NCBI GenBank assembly: GCA_023420415.1
Contig: JAEZWF010000014.1
Span: 62,001 to 126,000 of the forward strand
Length of the DNA: 64,000 nt
Reading direction: 5' to 3'
Source of the DNA: Actinomycetes bacterium
GTDB taxonomy: Bacteria > Actinomycetota > Actinomycetes > Actinomycetales > Dermatophilaceae
The notes below the pieces were generated by a model. That model ran no database searches. It was not told the DNA's origin and worked only from the letters and a program-made list of their open reading frames with translations. This document shows, one piece after another, positions 58,028 to 64,000 of this stretch (the first letter of the stretch is position 1; every line of letters begins with the position of its first letter). A program made the translations under genes and the position numbers.

Positions 58028-58951
58028 TCAGCGGCCGGGTGCGCGCAGCGGCTCGACCTGGCGGACCACCTCGGCGACGAGTGGGTATGCCGCGTCGTCG
58101 GCGTCGTTGGCCATGCCCATGATGACCGTGTCGATCCCGGCCTCGGACAGCCGCCCGAACCGCTCGACCGTCTCGTCGACCGACGCGAACGGCTCACCCG
58201 ATGGCGCCGTCCCGCCGTGCGACCCGAGGTTCACCCGCGCGAGACACGTCTTCTCGATCGAGGCGTAGTGGCGCCCGACCGCCTCGCAGTGCGCCCGCAG
58301 GACGTCGAGCTTGCGCGGCATCCCCTCGGGCCCGAGTCCGGTGTCGAACAGGTTGCACGCATCGGCGTACTCCGCGACCAGCCGCAGCGTCTTCCTCTCC
58401 CCACCACCGCCGATGAGGATCGGCGGGTGCGGTCGGCGCAGGCTCTGCGGCACGTTGAGGGGACGTTCGAGCTGGTAGTGCCGCCCGGCATACGGGCTCT
58501 CGTCACCGGCCCACATCTGCAGGCAGATCTGCAGCGTCTCCTCGAGCCGCTCGAAGCGCTCCTTCGTCGACGGGTAGGGCACGCCGAGGCCGCGGTGCTC
58601 CTCCTCGTTCCAGGCGGCACCGATCCCCAGCCACGCCCGCCCGCCGGACAGCACGTCGAGACCCGTGACGGTCTTGGCAAGCAGCCCGGGGTGCCGGTAG
58701 GTCACGCCCGTCACGAGGGTGCCGAGCTCTATTCGGCTGGTCTGCCCGGCGGCGAACGCCAGTGCCGTGTAGCCCTCGAGCATGTCCAAGTCCGGCGGCC
58801 CGATCATCGCGATCTGGAAGAAGTGGTCCATCACCCACAGTGACGACAGGCCGGCATCCTCGGCGTTGCGGGCGATCCGTCCGAACGTCGGGCCGATGGA
58901 GGCCGGCGCATCCGGCCAGGAGAAGTAGGAGACTTGGAGTCCTAGGCGCAT
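58028..58951 (-). CDS. LLM-class F420-dependent oxidoreductase
   Basis: A 307-residue luciferase-like barrel, GLQVSYFSWPDAPASIGPTFGRIARNAEDAGLSSLWVMDHFFQ, with GRAWLGIGAAWNEEEHRGLGVPYP and HPPILIGGGGERKTLRLVAEYAD. This is the F420-type group, not FMN-luciferase. Substrate unknown. With fgd at 25 kb it shows that F420H2 is both made and used. Confidence 0.88.
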   Translation of the reverse strand: MRLGLQVSYFSWPDAPASIGPTFGRIARNAEDAGLSSLWVMDHFFQIAMIGPPDLDMLEGYTALAFAAGQTSRIELGTLVTGVTYRHPGLLAKTVTGLDVLSGGRAWLGIGAAWNEEEHRGLGVPYPSTKERFERLEETLQICLQMWAGDESPYAGRHYQLERPLNVPQSLRRPHPPILIGGGGERKTLRLVAEYADACNLFDTGLGPEGMPRKLDVLRAHCEAVGRHYASIEKTCLARVNLGSHGGTAPSGEPFASVDETVERFGRLSEAGIDTVIMGMANDADDAAYPLVAEVVRQVEPLRAPGR

Positions 58952-58981
58952 GACGGCATCGTGCGCACAAATTTCGTTATT

Positions 58982-59584
58982 TCACAACGTCTTTCGCATG
59001 ACTGGTCGGCTCGGCCCCGTCCTCCCGACCTCGGTGAACCCGGCTGCCGCGAAGGTGCTCGCGACGCCGTGGTAGAGGTCGGAGCCCGGCGCCTTGCCGT
59101 CCCTGCGTGCCGTCACGTCCACAGGGTGCCCCTCGAGGGCAGCGGCGCCCTGCTCACGCGCGAAGTCGACCGCTGCCGCGAGCATCGCCCGCGCGACGCC
59201 CTTGCGGCGTTGTCCCACCCGGACGACGAAGCAGGTCACCGACCAGACGTCGCCGTCCGCGAGGTCGTCGCCGGTCTCGTCGGCGAGCGCGGCTCGCCCG
59301 CGGTTGGTGGTGATGCGAGGGTATGCCGTGCGCGGCCCGAGCTGGACCCACCCCACCGGTTCGTCCCCGGCATACGCCACCAGGCCGCGCGAGCGGCCCT
59401 TGGCCCGGGAGGCCAGCTGGGCGCGCAGCGCCTCCCGGTTGGGCTCGGAGTTCTGGAAGTAGCCCTCACCGGTGGTCAGGAAGAACTGGCACCAGCACCA
59501 CGAGGGGGCGCCGCGGGTGCCGAACAGGTCGACGACGTCGTCCCACCGGCCGGGGCCGGCGGGACGAATCGTCAACGCGGACAT
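58982..59584 (-). CDS. GNAT N-acetyltransferase
   Basis: A 200-residue acetyltransferase. ALTIRPAGPGRWDDVVDLFGTRGAPSWCWCQFF opens a GCN5 fold with an unusual CWCQF; acetyl-CoA binding is in VVRVGQRRKGVARAMLAAAVDFAREQGA. It lies four bases downstream of ettA, probably the last gene of that operon. Confidence 0.88.
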   Translation of the reverse strand: MSALTIRPAGPGRWDDVVDLFGTRGAPSWCWCQFFLTTGEGYFQNSEPNREALRAQLASRAKGRSRGLVAYAGDEPVGWVQLGPRTAYPRITTNRGRAALADETGDDLADGDVWSVTCFVVRVGQRRKGVARAMLAAAVDFAREQGAAALEGHPVDVTARRDGKAPGSDLYHGVASTFAAAGFTEVGRTGPSRPVMRKTL

Positions 59585-59588
59585 GGCC

Positions 59589-61271
<1,683 letters not shown>

Positions 61272-61368
61272 GGGGACAAGGCTATCGGCCGCTGCCCCCA
61301 CGCCCGAATCCGCGTCGGGCCCACGCCCGAGCGGGCACACGCCCTGCTCAGACGCTGCTCACACCCCC

Positions 61369-61986
61369 TCACACCCCGGCGCGCAGGGGCGTCACCTCCG
61401 CCGGCTCGTTCTCCCGGGCCGACTCGCTCGAGTCGTCGTTGTCGGCGTTGCCGTCGCCGCCGGCACCACCGAACCGGTGCAGCTCCCCCGTCACCGGGTC
61501 GACCACGTCGTAGGCGCCGTTGTCGCCGGGCTCGGGCCCGTAGCCCTCCAGCTCGGCTCGCGCCTCCTGCACCGCGGGGTCGTCCATGCGGTCGTCACCG
61601 GTGGAGAAGCTGGCCCGGCTCACCTTGGTGTACCTCGTCGTGCCCCAGGTGAGGTCGTGCCCCACCGCGTTGGCGTCGATGTCGACCGAGGTGACTCCGA
61701 CCTCGTGCTCGCCGAGCTTGCGGGTCCACTGGGCCACCTTGAGCCGGCCTGTCACGACGACGGGGTCGCCGCGGTGCAGCGAGCCGGCGATGTTGGCGCC
61801 GAGCGAGCGCCAGGCGGTCACGTTCACGAAGTTGGTGTTCGCGTCCTCGAACTCGTTGGTCTTGGCGTTCCACCGACGCACCGTCGAGGCGACGCGGAAG
61901 GTCGTGAACGGCTGGCCGCTGCCGGTGTTGCGGACCATGGGGTCGGCCACCAGCCGGCCGGCAATGGTCACGTGCGTCTCGTTCAT
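61369..61986 (-). CDS. ssb: Single-stranded DNA-binding protein (SsbB-like paralogue)
   Basis: 205 residues. OB-fold: ETHVTIAGRLVADPMVRNTGSGQPFTTFRVASTVRRWNAKTNEFED, with FVNVTAWRSLGANIAGSLHRGDPVVVTGRLKV. It lacks the glycine-rich linker and acidic DDDIPF tip of main SSBs and ends ...EVTPLRAGV, so it is the second, SsbB-type paralogue seen in actinobacteria (chromosome segregation or competence roles have been reported). AGGTGAG precedes the ATG but lies in a hairpin. Confidence 0.93.
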   Translation of the reverse strand: MNETHVTIAGRLVADPMVRNTGSGQPFTTFRVASTVRRWNAKTNEFEDANTNFVNVTAWRSLGANIAGSLHRGDPVVVTGRLKVAQWTRKLGEHEVGVTSVDIDANAVGHDLTWGTTRYTKVSRASFSTGDDRMDDPAVQEARAELEGYGPEPGDNGAYDVVDPVTGELHRFGGAGGDGNADNDDSSESARENEPAEVTPLRAGV

Positions 61987-62021
61987 GGGCTCACCTGTCT
62001 GTTGTCCGAATAGGTGAGCCC
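61987..62021 (-). promoter_or_regulatory. Hairpin sequestering the ssb ribosome binding site
   Basis: GGGCTCACCT (61987-61996) and AGGTGAGCCC (62012-62021) are exact complements around 15 nt, directly against the ssb ATG. In the mRNA the 3' arm contains the AGGTGAG Shine-Dalgarno, so the folded form should block translation. Confidence 0.6.
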
Positions 62022-62112
62022 AGCGTGCGGTGACCGTCCGACGCCCGACCAGCCCCGCGGCATACCCCTGTGGACAACGCGCCGGGCTGACCCCGCCTGT
62101 GGACAGTCCGGG

Positions 62113-63795
62113 TTAGGAGGCTGCGCGGTCCAACGCCTCCCGCGTGGCCCGGTGCCGATCGAGGACGGCCTGCACGGGTGCGAGGATGCGCTCGCGCGCC
62201 ACCTGCGCCACCGCGTCGGTGAGCCGCTTGCGCACTGAGGCGCCCCGTCGGCGCGCACCCACGCGGGCGAACCACCGCGCGAGACCGGCGAGCACGAGCC
62301 CCAGCACCAACCCACCGACGAACATGAGGAACGGCCACGGCAGGCCCCACAGCTTCGGCGTCTCGATCTGCGGCAGCTGGAGCCAGCCCATGACCGCGAG
62401 CAGCACGAGCCACAGCAGGCCCAGCACCGTGACGACAGCCAGCAGCAGCTGCAGCAGTCCCAGCACCCGCCACCACACCGGTGGGCGCATGCGCAGGGAG
62501 GTCGACACGACGGCCTGGTCGAGGGCGTCGGCGAGGTCGGGTCCCGGCGGCGTGGCGGCGTCGGAGACGGCCTGGGACCAGCGCACCGGCAGCCCGGCCG
62601 AGGCCTCGTCGCCGACGCGGCGCGTGGCCAGCTCGACGGCCGAGCGCGCAGCCGGGCTCGGCGGCGGCAGCGACGACCGGCCGAGGACGGTGCGCACGTC
62701 GCCGGCGGTGACTGCCAGCTTCTGGTCGGTCTCGTCAGTCGCGTTCAACCGCAGGCGTTTGAGCGGGTCGGGCCGCAGCGCGCGCACCCACCGGGTGAAC
62801 GGCCACCCGGTGCGCCCCCACGCCTGGTTGCGGTAGTCGCGCTCGACCGCGGCGACGACGACGGGTATGCCGGCCGCGCGACCGAGCGCCTCAACCAGAT
62901 CCTTGTCCTTGTCCTTGACCGACGCCTCCTTGTCACCGACGTCGGCGCGCAGCTTGCCGGCGGTGGAACGGATGTCCGCGGCCAGGCGGTGCCGGGCGGC
63001 GTTCTGCGCGGCGACCGCGGTGGCCAGCCGGTGCCGCAGCTCGTCGACACCGTCTCCGCTCGTCGCCGACGTCGCGACCACCTGGACCTTGCCGATGCCG
63101 TCGGCTTCGGCGAGCCGGCTGAGGTCCTGGCGTACCTGGGTCAGCGCGTCGCCGCGCAGCCGGTCGGCCTGGTTGAGCACCACCACCGTCACGGCGTCGT
63201 GGGTGGCCAGGGCGCGCAGGAAGTCGTGGTGGAGCCTGGCGTCGGCATACTTCTGCGGGTCCGTCACCCAGACGAAGACGTCGACGAGCTCGAGCACCCG
63301 CTCGGACTCCTGGCGGTGCTCAACGACGCGGGAGTCGAAGTCGGGCAGGTCGAGCAGCACGAGGCCGTCGAGGTTGGGGGCCGAGTCACCCGCCCCGCGA
63401 CGAGCGCCGCCTCCGGCCTCGACGTGGTGCCGCTGGGGCACCTGCAGCCAGTCGAGAAGCTCGCCGGCATCCTCCGAACCCCACACTGCAGCAACAGGTT
63501 TCGAGGTGGTAGGGCGTCGTGCGCCAACGGTGGCGACGGGCTCCCCCACGAGCGCGTTGAAGAGGCTGGACTTGCCGGACCCGGTGGCGCCGGCCAGGGC
63601 GACGACCGTGTGGTTGCCGGCCTTGGACGTGCGCTCGTCGACCTTGGTCACCAGCGTCTCGGCCGCGGCCAGACGCGCGGGGTCGAGCTCGGCCCCGCCG
63701 GAGTCCAGGGCCTGCTGGAGCGCCCCTGCCTTGTCGGCCAGCTCGTTCGCCGAGATCGCCTTGACCTTGGCTCCGCCCATCAACAGGGGGCTCAT
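62113..63795 (-). CDS. Dynamin-like / Era-type GTPase with C-terminal membrane hairpin
   Basis: 560 residues. GTPase motifs: P-loop GATGSGKSS, switch region, G3 LLDLPDFDS, G4 NQAD. A long helical segment follows, then two adjacent membrane helices (about residues 432-460 and 475-500) and a basic tail. This matches the bacterial dynamin-like pairs found in actinobacteria such as Streptomyces DynA/DynB. The start overlaps the stop of the upstream GTPase gene (ATGA); ATG 63780 is a close alternative. Confidence 0.85.
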   Translation of the reverse strand: MSPLLMGGAKVKAISANELADKAGALQQALDSGGAELDPARLAAAETLVTKVDERTSKAGNHTVVALAGATGSGKSSLFNALVGEPVATVGARRPTTSKPVAAVWGSEDAGELLDWLQVPQRHHVEAGGGARRGAGDSAPNLDGLVLLDLPDFDSRVVEHRQESERVLELVDVFVWVTDPQKYADARLHHDFLRALATHDAVTVVVLNQADRLRGDALTQVRQDLSRLAEADGIGKVQVVATSATSGDGVDELRHRLATAVAAQNAARHRLAADIRSTAGKLRADVGDKEASVKDKDKDLVEALGRAAGIPVVVAAVERDYRNQAWGRTGWPFTRWVRALRPDPLKRLRLNATDETDQKLAVTAGDVRTVLGRSSLPPPSPAARSAVELATRRVGDEASAGLPVRWSQAVSDAATPPGPDLADALDQAVVSTSLRMRPPVWWRVLGLLQLLLAVVTVLGLLWLVLLAVMGWLQLPQIETPKLWGLPWPFLMFVGGLVLGLVLAGLARWFARVGARRRGASVRKRLTDAVAQVARERILAPVQAVLDRHRATREALDRAAS

Positions 63796-64000
63796 CGCAC
63801 CGCCTTCACCGCTGCCGCGGCATCCGCCAGGCGCTCGGCCCGGTCCTTCGTCACGTTCACGCCCGCGAGCGCCTCGTCGTAGCGCGCCTGCTCCTCGGCA
63901 TACAGGGTCTGCACGTGGGTGATGAGCGCGAGCCGCGCCTTGCGGGCCATCTCGCGCACCGCCTGGTCGCCGAAGATCGCCTCGAGCACCTTCTGCGCGA
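63792..64000 (-). CDS. C-terminal end of an upstream dynamin-like GTPase gene (partial)
   Basis: Only the last 68 or so codons are visible; the frame is open to the right edge. AQKVLEAIFGDQAVREMARKARLALITHVQTLYAEEQARYDEAL is a helical segment with coiled-coil character, as at the end of dynamin-family proteins. The 4-nt overlap with the next GTPase gene makes a translationally coupled pair. Identity rests mainly on this context. Confidence 0.65.
   Translation of the reverse strand, partial: AQKVLEAIFGDQAVREMARKARLALITHVQTLYAEEQARYDEALAGVNVTKDRAERLADAAAAVKAVR

Overview
The window is very GC-rich, genes are dense, and GTG starts and 1-4 nt gene overlaps are frequent. It reads as a chromosomal segment of a high-GC actinobacterium. 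Protein style (ClpP1/ClpP2 pair, F420-dependent glucose-6-phosphate dehydrogenase, mycothiol-type Rv2466c homologue, GlbO-like globin, TreXYZ) fits Micrococcales, most likely an Intrasporangiaceae-type soil or water organism. No phage, insertion sequence, plasmid or CRISPR genes are visible, so this is core chromosome with small accessory inserts.

Layout. 1-2.0 kb: end of a DUF58 / membrane-protein operon. 2.1-11.6 kb: the protein-quality-control locus tig - clpP1 - clpP2 - clpX, all on the minus strand, interrupted by a LacI/MFS pair, a TIMP-like secreted protein and a TerC-family exporter preceded by a yybP-ykoY (Mn2+) riboswitch. 11.7-16.1 kb: membrane protein, flavin disulfide-reductase-family enzyme, M43 metalloprotease, acetyltransferase and a lipoprotein. 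16.1-16.5 kb: tRNA-Gly and tRNA-Pro, each with extra copies of its own 3' end beside it. 17.1-22.6 kb: a four-gene peptide/nickel-type ABC importer. 22.6-31.8 kb: trmB, MT0933-type antitoxin-like protein, fgd, a SpoIIE phosphatase, rpiB, a DsbA-like protein, pepN, an MscS channel and glbO. From memory the order clpX-clpP2-clpP1-tig-rpiB-Rv2466c-pepN-glbO-aglA follows Mycobacterium tuberculosis Rv2457c-Rv2471, so the backbone is ancestral. 31.8-35.6 kb: a VapBC-like module, hotdog protein/TetR pair, alpha-glucosidase. 35.7-46.9 kb: GDPD, MFS, two thioesterases, a RecQ-phosphoribosyltransferase fusion, FMN reductase/TetR, CorA, and a YczE/MocR pair. 47.0-53.6 kb: treX-treY-treZ, the glycogen-to-trehalose route, as one overlapping operon. 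53.7-58.9 kb: acyl-CoA dehydrogenase, three SDR enzymes and a TetR regulator, tied together by a shared operator. 59.0-64.0 kb: GNAT, ettA, an SSB and two dynamin-like GTPases, the last running off the window.

The least ordinary signal is not a gene. The 8-mer GTATGCCG (complement CGGCATAC) occurs about once per kilobase, some 65 times by eye, equally on both strands, inside genes and between them. Three pairs are inverted and form perfect or near-perfect hairpins beside genes of the tig/clp region. Inside coding regions it forces codons that are rare here (TAT for Tyr, ATA for Ile). This is the pattern of DNA-uptake sequences in Neisseria and Pasteurellaceae or of another genome-wide recognition word, and I know of no description of it for this group.
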